Assembly: GCA_028023455.1 (NCBI GenBank)
Contig: JAQFVV010006502.1
Location: 620,001-684,000 of the forward strand
Direction: 5' to 3'
DNA from: Epiperipatus broadwayi
Lineage: Eukaryota > Onychophora > Udeonychophora > Euonychophora > Peripatidae
DNA: 64,000 bases
A program made the translations under genes and the position numbers. The notes under the pieces are model-generated. The model ran no database searches. It had not been told where the DNA came from and saw only the letters and a list, made by a program, of their open reading frames with translations. Positions 1-14,429 of the stretch are shown one piece after another; the first letter of the stretch is position 1, and each line of letters opens with the position of its first letter.

Positions 1-2985
<2,985 letters not shown>

Positions 2986-3357
2986 AAAGTTACCATCAAC
3001 ACTAATTGAAGTAATCATACAAATATCTAAACCATTATACAATTACAAATAACCAGTAACAACTTTTTTTAAAAGTCTATATCTCAATAATAGCAAACTT
3101 CAAAATGATACCAATTTGAAGTTGTATGCTAAACGATGTTAAATATTAAAATTCAAACTAACTCAAACAAAGAGCATGAAATTTTAAATAAGCAAACGAT
3201 CTTAAATTTTGTTAATAAACTAACATGTTTACAAACTTATTAAAGACAAACTAACATTATTGAGATATAGACTTATAAACAGAGGGCATTACTGGTTATT
3301 TGTAATTGTATAATTGTTTAGATATTTGTATGATTACATCAGTGTTGATGGTAACTT
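2986..3357. mobile_element. MITE with ~100-bp terminal inverted repeats
   Basis: The left end (2986-3090) begins AAAGTTACCATCAACACT. It is matched in inverted orientation by 3254-3357, which ends AGTGTTGATGGTAACTTT. The pairing extends for about 100 bp with a few mismatches, and the unpaired interior is about 160 bp. There is no coding capacity. This is typical of a foldback MITE; the superfamily is not identifiable, and no clear target duplication is visible. Confidence 0.8.
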
Positions 3358-3996
3358 TATATATACCAGATGTAGAATACTATAATGAGTAAAGAACTAA
3401 TAAGCATTCAGTATAACATAAATTTTTTAATAATATGAATAATAAGATTAAATCGTTAGAATTAGATAAAAAATAAACCTTCTAATGTAGCATTCATTAA
3501 TTAAACTTATATGGCACTGTCAGCATGAGTCAGTATTTAAGCTGTATTATAAAACTCTAATTTTAGGTCATTAATAAAAATTCTCTAATTTTTTCACAAA
3601 CTCCCATATTATCAATTAGCATCTTAATAAAGTAATTTTAATCACTGTTATTTTATCCTACATGATAAGCAACATTGATATACAATTCTTAAAAGAGATA
3701 AAAAGCATAGTATTGTGGATAAAAATCATTGTATTATGAGTAGACAGTCAATAGTAAAAAAGTACCAAAAAAATCTCCAATTAAACTTGCAAATTAGTCT
3801 AATCCATTTGAAACATTTATTTTCTCAGTATGTCAACTGGTTTCATAGATATAGAATAGAGGGCAAGAAAATGTTTAATAACTTCATACATAACAGTTAA
3901 CAATTAAGTATTCTTAGACCTTTAATTTGTTTCAAATAATGACTGCGAAAGGATAATACAAATATTTTTTCAATTTATTAACATTTCAATTCTTAA
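3358..3996. other. AT-rich non-coding stretch
   Basis: No recognisable gene, repeat or motif. The short open frame at 3715-3900 has no domain signature. Confidence 0.5.
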
Positions 3997-4330
3997 TGTG
4001 TATATCATCTTTAGTATGTGTACACAATTATATATGTATAATAAATTAGTAATTAAGTTTTCTATGAAAATTGTTTGATAGTTTTATTTTTATTTTAAAA
4101 CAATTGTTTAAAAACAGCTAAACTAAAAAACTCTCATTATTTAAAATAATTGTGAAAAGTTAAAAAATAAAACTCCTGATAATTATTTAAAACAATGATC
4201 ACAATTTTTTTTTAACATTTTTTAAAAACAAACTATTTCAAAATAAAAATAAAAACTTTCAAACAATTTTAAATACAAAACTTAATTACAGATTTATTAT
4301 ACATGTATAATTATGCACACATATTACATA
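3997..4330. mobile_element. Foldback element, family F, copy 1
   Basis: The two halves are imperfect inverted copies of each other, giving arms of about 150 bp. The left arm contains TATGTATAATAAATTAGTAA and the right arm its complement, with matching runs around GTTTGATAGTTTT and AAAACTTTCAAAC. The same element occurs at 26165-26586 with (TA)n inserted. No coding capacity; this is a hairpin-type MITE. Confidence 0.7.
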
Positions 4331-5098
4331 TTTGAAATACAGGCACTCTTCACCTACTTGGAGTCTAATTGTAAATATAAGAATTTGAACTTAGACTTTC
4401 AAGAATCCTTCAGCTATACACACTATCTCATACCACTGATACACATAACTACATACATTTAGAAAAGATAAATAATCCCCAGTATATATATAATGCCAAA
4501 TTAGCACTCATTAATTGGTCCAGATTATCATCTCTCACACAGCAATCCATCATACTTTAATAGACAGGTTTTAATCTACTCCAACTTCCAACTCGTCAGC
4601 CATCCATACCATTGAAATCTGATGATGGAAAGCTCAAATCCCATGCTGATGCCAATTTTATTTCCATGCTCATGTTGACCTCAAGTCACTCTGATTCCCC
4701 ATGTATAGGACCTTATCCATTTAAATACAGAGGGATGGACAAGATGCAGATTTAATGTGTAAATGTTTGAAATTCAGGCACTCTCCACATACTTGGAGCC
4801 TAATTGTAAGTATAGAAAATTTGAGCTCAGACGTTCATGCATCCTTCAACTCTCCACACTATCTCATACCATTGATTCACATCCACTCACATGTAGAAAA
4901 AATAAATAATCACCAATATACATATTTTGTGCTGAACCAGCACTCATCAGGTGGTCCAGATTATCATCTTCCACACATCTATACAATCAGTGCTCAGTTT
5001 TGCACCTTTATACTTTAATGGAGAGGATTCAATCTACTCCAACCTCCAACTCTTCAGCCATCCATACAACTGAAATCTGATGATAGAAAGCTCAAATC
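4331..5098 (-). repeat. Two tandem copies of HHR repeat family C
   Basis: Two direct copies (about 4331-4745 and 4750-5098) share landmarks such as CAGGCACTC..CACATACTTGGAG, a CTGATGATGGAAAGCTCAAA-like box complement, and the trailing GGTCCAGATTATCATC. They are the same family as the terminal repeats of the Penelope pair at 56.5-61.1 kb. By the strand of the embedded hammerhead motif both read on the minus strand. The copy at 4331-4745 has a decayed ribozyme core. Confidence 0.8.
4908..4963 (-). ncRNA. Decayed hammerhead ribozyme motif (family C)
   Basis: Read on the minus strand, CTGATGA is followed by a perfect stem II (GTGCT/AGCAC, loop GGTTC). The conserved GAAA has become AAAA, and the cleavage-side sequence is TATGTATA then TTGGT. 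Stem I is weakened (ACCAC against TTGGT). The GAAA-to-AAAA change sits at a CpG in the inferred ancestor (CAC-GAAA), consistent with deamination. It is probably inactive. Confidence 0.6.
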
Positions 5099-5099
5099 A

Positions 5100-5395
5100 T
5101 CACATGTCAATGGTATGAAATGGCTGAAGAGTTGGAATAGACTGAAGCCTGTCTATTAAAGTTTGAGGGTTTGCTATCTTAATATAAAACTGAGCACTGA
5201 TTATATATGTGTGTGGGAGAAGATAATCTGGATGAAATGATGACTGCTGGTTCAGCACAAAATATATATTGGTGCTTATTAAACTTTTCTACATGTGTGT
5301 GACCATGTGTATTTGTGGTATGAGATAGTGTGGATATTTGAAAGTATGAGTTTAAATCCTCTATATGCACACACATTAAATATAATATATACATA
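5100..5395 (+). repeat. HHR repeat family C, inverted copy
   Basis: This copy runs opposite to the two at 4331-5098 and meets them near 5100, so the hammerhead-sense 5' ends face each other. The motif near 5240-5275 keeps stem II (CTGCTGGTTCAGCA) and the TATATATTGG tail, but the core is degraded: AAATGATGA for the first box and AAAA for GAAA. Confidence 0.7.
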
Positions 5396-5545
5396 AAGAT
5401 TATATATTAACTTACTGCAGAAATGTGTGATATTTATTTAAAGTAAAATTATATGTATTAAATGAAGTTTGTTTACATTATATAAACATGTATTATTATG
5501 TACACATACTAAATATGATATACACATAAAGAAAGTGTCTGTATG
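5396..5545 (-). repeat. Dispersed repeat R, copy 1
   Basis: About 150 bp matching, in reverse orientation, segments at 7299-7488 and 25983-26150. Shared landmarks are ATTTCTGCAGTAA, a run like TAATACATATAATTTTA and ATATCATATTTAGTATGTG. It has no coding capacity and its class is unknown. Confidence 0.6.
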
Positions 5546-5623
5546 ACAGGTTGAGATTGTTGATAGCTTAAGGTTTGGTTATTATCATATATATATATAG
5601 ATATATATATAGTTTATATATAT

Positions 5624-5671
5624 GGTCACTTATAGTTTATATATATATATATATATAAACTATAAGTGACC
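5624..5671. repeat. Perfect 48-bp palindrome
   Basis: GGTCACTTATAGTTTATATA and its exact complement are joined through a TA run. The 24-bp arms have no mismatch and no spacer. Confidence 0.95.
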
Positions 5672-6321
5672 AGTAAATTTAACCCACTTATACTTCAAAT
5701 GACAGAAAAATGTATTTCAGTCAATTTGCCCACTGGTGAATTTTTTCATAAGTATTATACATTAAAATGCATGTAAAATGGTATACTTTATTATAATAAA
5801 TTTTTTGTCCGAAAATTCCACACTAAAAGATGCAAAATTCAAAATTCCCACTCTTACTATAGATATAAGCCCCACCCTGACATCATCAGCCATTGTGTAT
5901 TGTCAAGGCTGTAAAACATTCAGTGTTTTATGATATTGAAGTTTCCAATGATGCAAAAAGCATGTTTATTTGTGAATTTATTACAGTTTTAGATATTTTA
6001 TTAAAAATAATTTGCACTATATTTATTAGATATCAAGAAATATAAATTATTAATAATTTATTTTGACTTAAAATACTTTTTCAAAAATATAATGTTATAT
6101 TAGCAGTTAACATAAATATGGCCAGAAGCAAATTTGAAGACCAGCTATGATGTAAACAATCTACTTGATATTTACGATAATAAAAAAATGCAAATTTGCA
6201 ATAAATATTCAAAAAACTTAAACTTTTAAAGCATAATTCATTAGATATTAGAGAAATAGATAGTTATTCATTTGGATGTGTAAATTTAATGAAAATTAAA
6301 AAAATATTTTGTTGATTTTAT
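5672..6321. other. AT-rich non-coding stretch
   Basis: No gene or recognised repeat. Confidence 0.5.
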
Positions 6322-6722
6322 AAACTGAAAATAATCTTTCTAAAAACGATGACGTGTAAAGTCGTTGTTTTGATTAAATTCTCATTTTTTAATATTTACA
6401 GAAACAAAATAAGAACATTTAAAATTTATTTCAGTAGAAAATAAGAGTATGTATCAAATAAAGTCAAATTTATTTTTTCCTGATAAGTAATAATCATTTT
6501 ATCATATATTTTACATTGACATAAACTGAAAATATTTTGTCTAGAAATGATGATGTGTAAAGTCTTTGTTTTAATTACATCCTCATTTTTTTAATATTTA
6601 CAGAAAAAAAATGTGAATTTAAAATTTATTTCAGTAGTAAATAAAAATATCTATCAAATGAAGTCAAATTTATTATTTTCTGATATGTAATAATCATTTT
6701 ATCATAAATTTTACATTGACAT
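6322..6722. repeat. Tandem duplication, two ~200-bp units
   Basis: Unit 1 (about 6322-6522) and unit 2 (about 6523-6722) both start AAACTGAAAAT. They share GATGTGTAAAGTC-like, ATTTATTTCAGTAG and AATAATCATTTTATCAT blocks and end ATTTTACATTGACAT. Identity is high but not perfect. Both are non-coding. Confidence 0.85.
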
Positions 6723-6903
6723 GTGAGACAAAGAAAAATGTCAGAATAGTGAAGTGTGGTAGAATTAAAGTACAATATAGTTTTACATTTTTAATTAATA
6801 TGCCAATATTAATAACTTAAAAAAAGGATAATTTTTTTGCATGTCAAATATTTTAATTGGGCACTAAATCAAAATAAAATAATTTTTTTTTCAATTATAA
6901 TTG

Positions 6904-7048
6904 GAGTTTTTAGATTTAATTTGAAATAAAACCATGGTGAGTCCAGAAATTAATTAAATCAGTCTTTTGTTATAAAATAATAGGGTTTGACTCAATTAAT
7001 TTCTGGATGCCTCATGCTTTTATTTTAATTTAAATCTAAAAACACTAT
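6904..7048. mobile_element. Short hairpin (MITE-like)
   Basis: Inverted arms of about 55 bp flank a loop of roughly 30 bp. The left arm contains TTTTTAGATTTAATTTGAAA and CCAGAAATTAATT; the right arm contains their complements AATTAATTTCTGG and AAATCTAAAAA. No coding capacity. Confidence 0.7.
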
Positions 7049-7185
7049 TTGTAGTAGGAAAAAAATATTTTATTTCTTTTTAGTGCACAGTGCAATAAAT
7101 GCATTTCATATAAAAATATTATTTTTAAGTTTTTAGTATTGGCACAGTAATGAAAATGCAAAACTATATTGTCTTTAACTTGACT

Positions 7186-7295
<110 letters not shown>

Positions 7296-7298
7296 CTA

Positions 7299-7488
7299 GA
7301 TATTTCTGCCATAAGGTAAATTGTATCTCCTTTGTGGTATATATCATATTTACTATGTGTACATAGTAATACATGTATATTTATATTGTAAAGGAATTTC
7401 TCTTAATACATATAATTTTATTTTAAATCAATATCACACATATAGCATATATAAGTCATTAGATATTTCTGCAGTAAATTAATATATA
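7299..7488 (+). repeat. Dispersed repeat R, copy 2
   Basis: Starts with GATATTTCTGCCATAAGGTA and ends with GATATTTCTGCAGTAAATTA. It matches 25983-26150 in the same orientation and 5396-5545 in reverse, and ends in TA-rich DNA on both sides. Confidence 0.65.
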
Positions 7489-7650
7489 TATATATATGAA
7501 AAAACAAATACAAGTTAATCACGTAACCTGCTATCACTTGTTATTTATGTCCAAAAGATGGCGCTATACCAAAACCGCCGAACAAGTGTAAGATTTGTTT
7601 TACATAAACGAAAAAAGAGTCAGAAGTTAACTATCTCTTTCATTTGCTCA

Positions 7651-7697
7651 CTCCCAGATCAGCTGATTTCAAGCTGGTTTGCTATCCTCAGTGGGAG
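7651..7697 (-). ncRNA. Hammerhead ribozyme motif, family A copy 1
   Basis: On the minus strand, stem I (CTCCCA with TGGGAG, 6 bp) encloses CTGAGGA, a short stem II (AGC/GCT), GAAA and a short stem III. An AUC cleavage triplet stands directly before TGGGAG. The core fits the family rule CUGANGA..GAAA..NUH. A U-U pair next to stem II in place of the usual G-C could reduce activity. Confidence 0.7.
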
Positions 7698-8065
7698 ATA
7701 GAGTATAGAAACTAGATCTAAAACACTGACTCTCAAGTGTTTATGCAAAACGTTTCTATCAGATTGCAAGCGTGAATTTTTCAGACCGGTAAAGTCTTCA
7801 AACCCAGCCTAGCAAGCTAGATATTTATATGGGTCTGATCTCAGTTAAGAATCACCATATAATCAAAGTCTCTGCAATATATATCATTGCAAGAAAACTC
7901 CAAAGGTACATTTATGAAAAAATAAATACAAGTTAATCACGTAACCTGCTATCACTTGTTATTTATGTCCAAAAGATGGCGCTATACCAAAACCGCCGAA
8001 CAAGTGTAAGATTTGTTTTACATAAACGAAAAAAGAGTCAGAAATTAACTACCTCTATACTCTAT

Positions 8066-8112
8066 CTCCCACTGAGGATAGCAAACCAGCTTGAAATCAG
8101 CTGATCTGGGAG
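8066..8112 (+). ncRNA. Hammerhead ribozyme motif, family A copy 2
   Basis: Stem I is 8066-8071 with 8107-8112 (CTCCCA/TGGGAG). CTGAGGA is at 8072-8078, stem II AGC/GCT at 8080-8091, and GAAA at 8093-8096. Stem III is built from TCAGCTGA, followed by the cleavage site AUC ending at 8106. All core positions are present. Confidence 0.72.
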
Positions 8113-8483
8113 TGAGCAAATGAAAGAGGTAGTTAATTTCTGACTCTTTTTTCGTTTATGTAAAACAAATCTTACACTTGTTCGGCGGTTTTGGTATAGC
8201 GCCATCTTTTGGACATAAATAACAAGTGACAGCAGGTTACGTGATTAACTTGTATTTGTTTTTTCATAAATGTACCTTTGGAGTTTTCTTGCAATGATAT
8301 ATATTGCAGAGACTTTGATTATATGGTGATTCTGAACTGAGATCAGACCCATATAAATATCCAGCTTGCTAGGCTGGGTTTGAAGACTTTACCGGTCTGA
8401 AAAATTCACGCTTGCAATCTGATAGAAACGTTTTGCATAAACACTTGAGAGTCAGTGTTTTAGATCTAGTTTCTATACTCTAT

Positions 8484-8530
8484 CTCCCACTGAGGATAGC
8501 AAACCAGCTTGAAATCAACTGATCTGGGAG
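8484..8530 (+). ncRNA. Hammerhead ribozyme motif, family A copy 3
   Basis: Same layout as the copy at 8066: CTCCCA 8484-8489, CTGAGGA 8490-8496, GAAA, then TCAACTGATC and TGGGAG 8525-8530. One substitution (G to A) falls in the stem III strand. Confidence 0.7.
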
Positions 8531-8628
8531 TGAGCAAATGAAAGAGGTAGTTAATTTCTGACTCTTTTTTCGTTTATGTAAAACAAATCTTACACTTGTT
8601 CGGCGGTTTTGGTATAGCGCCATCTTTT

Positions 8629-8634
<6 letters not shown>

Positions 8635-8664
<30 letters not shown>
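8635..8664. repeat. (TA)n at 3' end of family A dimer
   Basis: A TA run that begins exactly where the right-hand family A unit stops. Confidence 0.9.
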
Positions 8665-8666
<2 letters not shown>

Positions 8667-9279
8667 TTATTGTATACATTATATTTAGTATTTGTACATA
8701 AATATATATCTCACTTGATAATTATTCCTTTCATAATCAGTATGTTTTTTTTATATACTTTCTTACTGAATTGAATATGTAAATATAATCAACTTACTGA
8801 ACAACTATATATTTTAATCATATTTTATTGTCATCTAATAGACTTTCATTCACAATTGAACCTTCTCAAGATGTTAAATTAATTCACCATGTCACATGAT
8901 TTATATGTCTTAGCACATCCTCTATTGACCACCATCAATCCTACAAAATGTTTTTATACTTTTCATTTTTTATTTAATGATCATTTTCCTCCTAACCTTA
9001 ATAAGCCTTGTACTAAATTCTTACAATTCTTTTTAGTTTTTTGTATATACATTGTCTCATATACTTTTCTTTCTTTATAATTTCTATCCTTGGTATTCCA
9101 AATCTTACACAGTATTTTTTGAAATATATATATATCAAAATTTTCCCCCATTTCTAAGAAAGTATTCTACATCATACCTATGCTAAAAATATCAGTTATG
9201 ATTAAAGTTGTTTTGAAAGTAATGCCAAATATTCCAATTTTTATAAAAAATTACCAATAGTGATCTTTCTGTAGAGCAA
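8665..9279. other. AT-rich non-coding stretch
   Basis: No recognised gene. An open frame at 8889-9080 (plus) has no domain signature. Confidence 0.5.
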
Positions 9280-9475
9280 ATAATGCAACTTAAAATGGAA
9301 TACAGAGATAACCAAAAATGTCTTGGCTCAATATATTGCCACAAAAAGATCTCAAATCTTTTTGGCAAACCATCACAACTAGACAAGGAGCTACATAAGA
9401 TGGGCTGTGGCTTCAGCCATTTGACCTACCCCCTCCATGATTAAAATTAATACAGAAAATTAGGGAGAACCCAAA

Positions 9476-9775
9476 ATGCTTCAGAAGATACATACACATT
9501 TTCAGACAAAACTTCAAAGTAAGGATTTTGAAATTGGTAATATCTGGAACAACACTGATGACTCTTTGGAGCATAATATCACTAAAGCTGAAGTAATACA
9601 GAAACTTAGTAAATGTTCTGAGAGTTTCCACTCTCACCTTCATGCCATTCCTGGGTTTGTTGTTTTACACCTTAGTTATTTCACTGCACTGATAGTTTAT
9701 GGAATTATTAACCTGCTAGCAAATGATTTTCAAAGCATTGCCAATTTATATCCAATATCACTAGTCCCTACCTAA
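9476..9775 (+). pseudogene. LINE pol fragment upstream of RT motif A
   Basis: A 99-residue open segment in a different frame from the RT that follows. Its end (DFQSIANLYPISLVPT) resembles the conserved RT entry motif of LINEs in which a 'W-R-PI-LL' block leads into the palm. No start codon is meaningful because the frame is broken on both sides. It is part of the dead LINE at 9280-11700. Confidence 0.6.
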
Positions 9776-9828
9776 AAAAAATAAATCCTTCACCATTAGA
9801 GAACATCTGGCCAATATGCAAGGCCCCT

Positions 9829-10494
9829 TTGCTAATTAAAACAATAGAAGCAATAGTTAAAAATTCCATACAAGATCAGCTCTACAATCACATCATGCCT
9901 TACCAATTTGCTCGAAGGGGTTCTTCCACAACTGATGCAGTCCATCTTTTCTCACTTCTCTTGGAACATATCAGAAAACATAGAAAATCTTCACAGATTG
10001 TCATTCAGCTTGATTTTTCTTCTGCCTTTGATTCTGTAATTCCTTTGGTTTTATTACACACACTTCAAGAATATGGAGTTTTGAGCATCTACATCAGAAT
10101 AATTGGGAACCTTATCCACAATAGATCAATTTTTACATCACTTGATGGAAGAATCTCTTCTGACTTTAGGTCTCATCTTTCAATTCCTCATAACTCTCCA
10201 CTAAGCATGCTTTGTTTTATAGCATACATCAACCTCTTCTGCTTGAGATTGAGAGGAGAGTGCCTGGAATCTACCTACCAACACTTCAAAAAAGAGATAC
10301 ATCACATTTCCTATGTGGATGATGTAACCATATTTTTGCCAAACAAAAAGTTCCTTCCAATCTACCAACAAATTATTAATAAATATGAATCCAAATTAAA
10401 TCTTTGTATAAATTACTTCAAGTCTTCTGTTTGGAAGATGTTCACTGGCACACCCATACAGTCTCAATTTACTTCACAACCCCAAAATTTTTAG
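9829..10494 (+). pseudogene. LINE reverse transcriptase fragment
   Basis: About 221 codons of the RT palm. Motif A is LDFSSAFDSV (residues 61-70, catalytic Asp present) and motif C is YVDD (162-165), followed by VTIFL. The usual GCPLSP block is eroded to HNSPLSML (about 121-128). In life this enzyme would copy element RNA at a nicked chromosomal site. A frameshift ends it just before the thumb/connection region, which continues in another frame at 10497. It is non-functional. Confidence 0.85.
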
Positions 10495-10496
10495 GT

Positions 10497-10916
10497 TTTT
10501 TGTTGTACAAATCTTGCATGCAAATAAAAAAAGATATTCAGCAAAACATTATTGTTAAAGCCATCAAAATGGTGAATTCATTGACTCAAATTTCACTCTC
10601 CCTACCTGGCAAAACTTCACAACTAAACATGCTGATATTGCCAAGAATAAACTACTTCCTGCCTATAATCAAACCAACCAAAGTCTTTGTCAATGTGATT
10701 AATTTCCTCTACTCCAGACTTTTTTGGAAGGGCAAAGTAGTTGCTATTAGTATAGTCAAAGTGCATATGCCTAAAGAATTAAATGGGATGGGACTACATT
10801 CAGTCTCCATATGCTATGCCTACAAAGTATTTAGTGCCTTACAAGCAATGTACAGGGAACAAGGAAATTCAAATTTTCCTTTTTTAATAGAACCCACAGA
10901 TACCCTCTCCCATTGA
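10497..10916 (+). pseudogene. LINE RT C-terminal region
   Basis: This continues the RT after a frameshift. LSLPGKTSQLNMLILPRINY and FLYSRLFWKGK match the conserved 'L-GK---N-l---K--Y ... lFLW-gk' pattern of Tx1/L1 polymerases. PKELNGMGLHSV corresponds to the 'P---GG-G' block. The frame ends in a stop at 10916. Confidence 0.75.
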
Positions 10917-11169
10917 GAGTAAGTGGATTGTGGGAATTTTAAACTTTGCGAAACGACTCATACATGTAACACAGTCTTCATTCCAATGCAAAAAGACATA
11001 CTGGAAAATTTATGGCCTGATTTATAAGGATCAAGTTTTACTTCACAATGAAATTGGTCTAAATAACAAACCATTAATCAAAAAACTCAAAAGTTGATAC
11101 AATGAACCAAAATTTATCGACTTTATCATAAAGCTTAACCTACTAGCATTACCCACTAACAACTTTCTA

Positions 11170-11448
11170 GTGTGGAAAAGAGGTTTTAATAACATCGATC
11201 CTCAATGTCAACTTTGCAAAATGACTGATGAAACTATTCAACATCTCCTTTACATATATCCCCACTTTAGTACCATTAAAGCATTGATATCAACTAAAGT
11301 CACAATTGATATTAGAATGTTATTATTTATTAAGACAGCCATTAACTGTGGTGATATTTCCATAATCAGATTGGCCATCTTCATTCCTATGCAGTCTGGA
11401 TTATCAGATGCCAATTTATTATTGAACAAAACACCCTCAATGCCCTGA
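11170..11448 (+). pseudogene. LINE zf-RVT tail
   Basis: Encodes a C-x2-C (CQLCKM) followed by a His-rich segment (ETIQHLLYIYPH), as in the zinc-binding region (zf-RVT) at the end of Tx1/L1-type polymerases. The expected second-pair Cys appears mutated to Tyr. It is separated from the RT C-terminus by stops at 10917-11169. Confidence 0.65.
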
Positions 11449-11700
11449 ATGCCTACATTGGCATAATAAAAAAAATTAAAGACAGAGACAAAATGCTCAC
11501 ATCTTCAAATTTATTTCAAAACACGTGGAATAAGGTACTTTTTTATAAACAATTTTTCAAACCATACCTCGAAATTACAAGGAAAGAACTTGTTTGGGAC
11601 TAGAACCAGAGTAGCTTTTTTGAAGCAAAAGACAGTTTAGTTCAAAGTTATGTAAATTTAATTTAACAATTGTGCAATTTTTTTGTTGTTTAATAAATTA

Positions 11701-14090
11701 TTTGTTTTTAATATAAAAAAAATTACCAATGTCATATTATTTAAAATATTATAATTGTTTGTAAATATAGTATAGAACAAGGTTTTTAAAAAAATTAAAG
11801 CCATTAACATTGATTAACAAATTAGAAAATAATGCCAAAGGACATAATATATTATCCTTAAAAAATATATTATTTGAATACAACATATGTTTTGCCTTTT
11901 AATTTACATGCTCTTATATAAACTAAAAGTTAAAATAAATTGACAAATCATACTAATAGAATTAAGGAAACTTCAAAACTGGCTTGCATGTTGATTATAA
12001 TAATGTGAAAGACTTAATCAAATACATGTAAGCCAAAATAAATATTATATAGATATATGGATTTATTAATATCTTGAGCTATTACATCTAAAATTGGAAA
12101 AACATTTGTTTCACCACAATCATTTAGACATAAATTATGTAACAAATTGAGATTAATATATTTGAAAATATTATCATAAATGCATTTTATGGAACTTTTA
12201 CAATACTATGTAAAATAACTGTTAGCTATAATTAACTGTACCAAAATTAATAGATTTGCCACACTTACTAACCATGTAATATAAGTTGGCAAATGGATAT
12301 ATATCTTTTATTAATTACAAGATAAAGCTTTTTGTCTTATCTGGATTAGTCAAATGAGTGAATTTATAAACAAATTAATATGATCAGAATATTATGGAGT
12401 TTTCTCTGCAGATGAAGTGAGTGTCAGATTTCTGTATATGTTTTCTTTTTGGTTTAACTTTTATTTTATTTTTGAAAACTCTCTTTATGGTGAGAATAAC
12501 TTTATCCATCAAAGAAGATAAATTTCTTGAAAAAAAAATATGATATTTGATTATATGTGAGCACAACCAAAATATTTGATCAACATTTTAAATATTAGAT
12601 CATTTTGTCTATTAAATTTTGTTAATATTATATTTGTTTTACATTAAAAAACACTAATACTTTTAAATCACTATTATTTTTATTATCAATTTTATTCCTG
12701 TTATAGCAAGAATTTCATACAACATGTTTTGGGTCTGATAAAATAATATTTAAGTAAATACAGAAGATTTGACACGACAACACGTTATTGGTACATTTAC
12801 TTTAATATTATTTTATTAAACATGGTTGGTCTAAAAATATGTTTCATAAATCATATTATTAAACATGGTTGGTCTAAAAATATGTATATATATATATATA
12901 TATAATATAAGAAAATGTTCATAGTTTTTATTACATACAGCTATTAATTGTTTATAATGAATGTAAAATTAATAAACTTCTTAACAAGAAATCAGCATAT
13001 TATTAATGTTTTTAACATCTTATTTTTCAAGAAATTTCCATAATGAAATAATTCTTGCCAATTTCTAACTATATTACTAACACATTATTGTTTCCTTTAT
13101 TTTTTTAATATCAAGACAAACAAAATAAAAATTATATTAGTTTAAAACAAATATTTGTATAGTAAATTATATTTGTGATGAAAAAGAAATTCATTTTTAA
13201 ATTATCATACTTTTAGTAAACAATGATATTAATTAATAATGATTAACAATGTTTGTAGCTAAAAAAAAAAGACTTCAATTTTATTTGTCACTGATTTTGT
13301 ATTTTTTAAAAAAATAAGTAATACTAGTAAAAAATTAACATGTCTAGCACGGTGCTTTTTTTATTGCATTTAGTTCAATTGTATATGCTGTTATGAGTTT
13401 CCTTTTATTCAGTGCTTGAATAAGTCATGAATTAAGTTCTGGTATCTCTCTATAGTCTTGAAGTATTTTTTTTCAAAACTTTATACATTTTAATAATACT
13501 GTAATATCTCACAATAAATTCAGATTAAGAACAAAACCATTGCAATTAAATGCATATTATCGTTAGGTAATCTAGAACATTTTTTTTCCGATCATGAATC
13601 CAAACAGTGAAAAATGATGCGTTATTAATATTAAATAATAAAAACAATATAGACTGTAACTGTAAAATAATATTATGCAAATAAAAATGCATCACACGCT
13701 CTTAAATTGAATCTTTCTTTATTTAGAGTTGATGATATATGAATGTAAATTTAAAAGCAAATATAGAAAGTAAATAATATGCTTTCTATTAGATAGAAAT
13801 TAAACTCAAATTCCTTTTCACGTTTTATGGCCTAAAAACTAATTTTGTTGTATTTTTTTTCTTCAGGAATTATAATTTAAAATAAAATCTAAGAAATATT
13901 TCTTATGCATTTTAATTTAATTTGCAGCTAGATCAATGTGTGTTAATGTTTAAATTATAAATTTGTATGTTTAAAAAGTATTTTTTGGGTAAATGTAATT
14001 TAATTATACTTAATGATGAATATACATTTGCATAAATAATAAAAGACGTAGCACATTTGCCTAGGAGTTTAGATATGATAATATGTTGGA
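11701..14090. other. AT-rich non-coding stretch
   Basis: No gene is recognised. The only structure is a short tandem duplication at 12812-12886 and a small TA run after it. The open frame at 12384-12566 (minus) has no domain signature. Confidence 0.55.
12812..12886. repeat. Two-copy tandem repeat (~43-bp period)
   Basis: The block TTATTAAACATGGTTGGTCT plus a following AAAAATATGT occurs twice in direct orientation, separated by about ten bases, then runs into TA repeats. Confidence 0.85.
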
Positions 14091-14260
14091 CTATTTCCAC
14101 TATCTACCAGTAATTATTGAATGTCTAAAAATTTTAAATTTTATTTAAATTTTTCAAACTGTGAATGACACACAAATAGACAATACAAGTTAGTAGATTA
14201 CAACAATTTTTCATGTGATTCTATTCTCTTCCCTTCATCAAGTGTTGCAGTTTTACCAGT

Positions 14261-14351
14261 GACAATATTAACATAGAAATCAAACTCACACCTTTAAATT
14301 TATGAATATTAAACTTTAAGACAATGCTCTAAACAACTGAGTTATTCTGTC
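14261..14351 (-). repeat. tRNA-like tail, left arm
   Basis: On the minus strand a 91-nt segment starts GACAGAA-TA and has an A-box-like AACTCAGTTGTTTAGAGCA and a B-box-like GTGAGTTTGATTTC. It ends TATTGTC, which pairs with the start (GACAGAA/TATTGTC, one mismatch and one wobble). It is too diverged to be a working tRNA gene and is most likely a tRNA-derived SINE head or tail. Its inverted partner is at 15358-15449. Confidence 0.55.
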
Positions 14352-14429
14352 AAAGGCAACATCAATAGAAATTTCATATACTGTATTTACCTAAGAGGGT
14401 TGGCTCAAATTCTCTTGATTCCTTCAATT

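Larger units (their letters stand above)
7495..8634. mobile_element. Inverted dimer of HHR repeat family A
   Basis: The left half (7495-8053) is one full unit of about 418 bp plus a partial second unit in direct repeat; both units start TATGAAAAAA(C/T)AAATACAAG. The right half (8054-8634) holds the same units inverted and also partly tandem (breaks near 8266). Inverted identity is very high across landmarks such as AAAAGATGGCGCTATACC and TTCAGACCGGTAAAGTC. No open frame is present. Each full unit carries one hammerhead motif. In ribozyme sense the left half reads minus and the right half plus, so the 5' ends meet at about 8054 and the 3' ends abut (TA)n on both sides. Confidence 0.85.
9280..11700 (+). 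mobile_element. Degenerate Tx1/L1-type LINE
   Basis: A decayed non-LTR retrotransposon on the plus strand. A reverse transcriptase, its C-terminal connection region and a zf-RVT cysteine/histidine motif follow in order, but in all three reading frames. From about 9280 coding-like sequence precedes the RT and may be the linker after the endonuclease; the endonuclease itself is not recognisable. The 3' end is AT-rich, near 11650-11710, without a crisp poly-A or target duplication. Order and motif style point to the Tx1/L1 group rather than RTE or CR1. Confidence 0.75.

Noticed and set aside
4331-5098. CRISPR-like array
   Set aside because: There are only two long imperfect copies without short regular repeats and unique spacers, and the context is eukaryotic.
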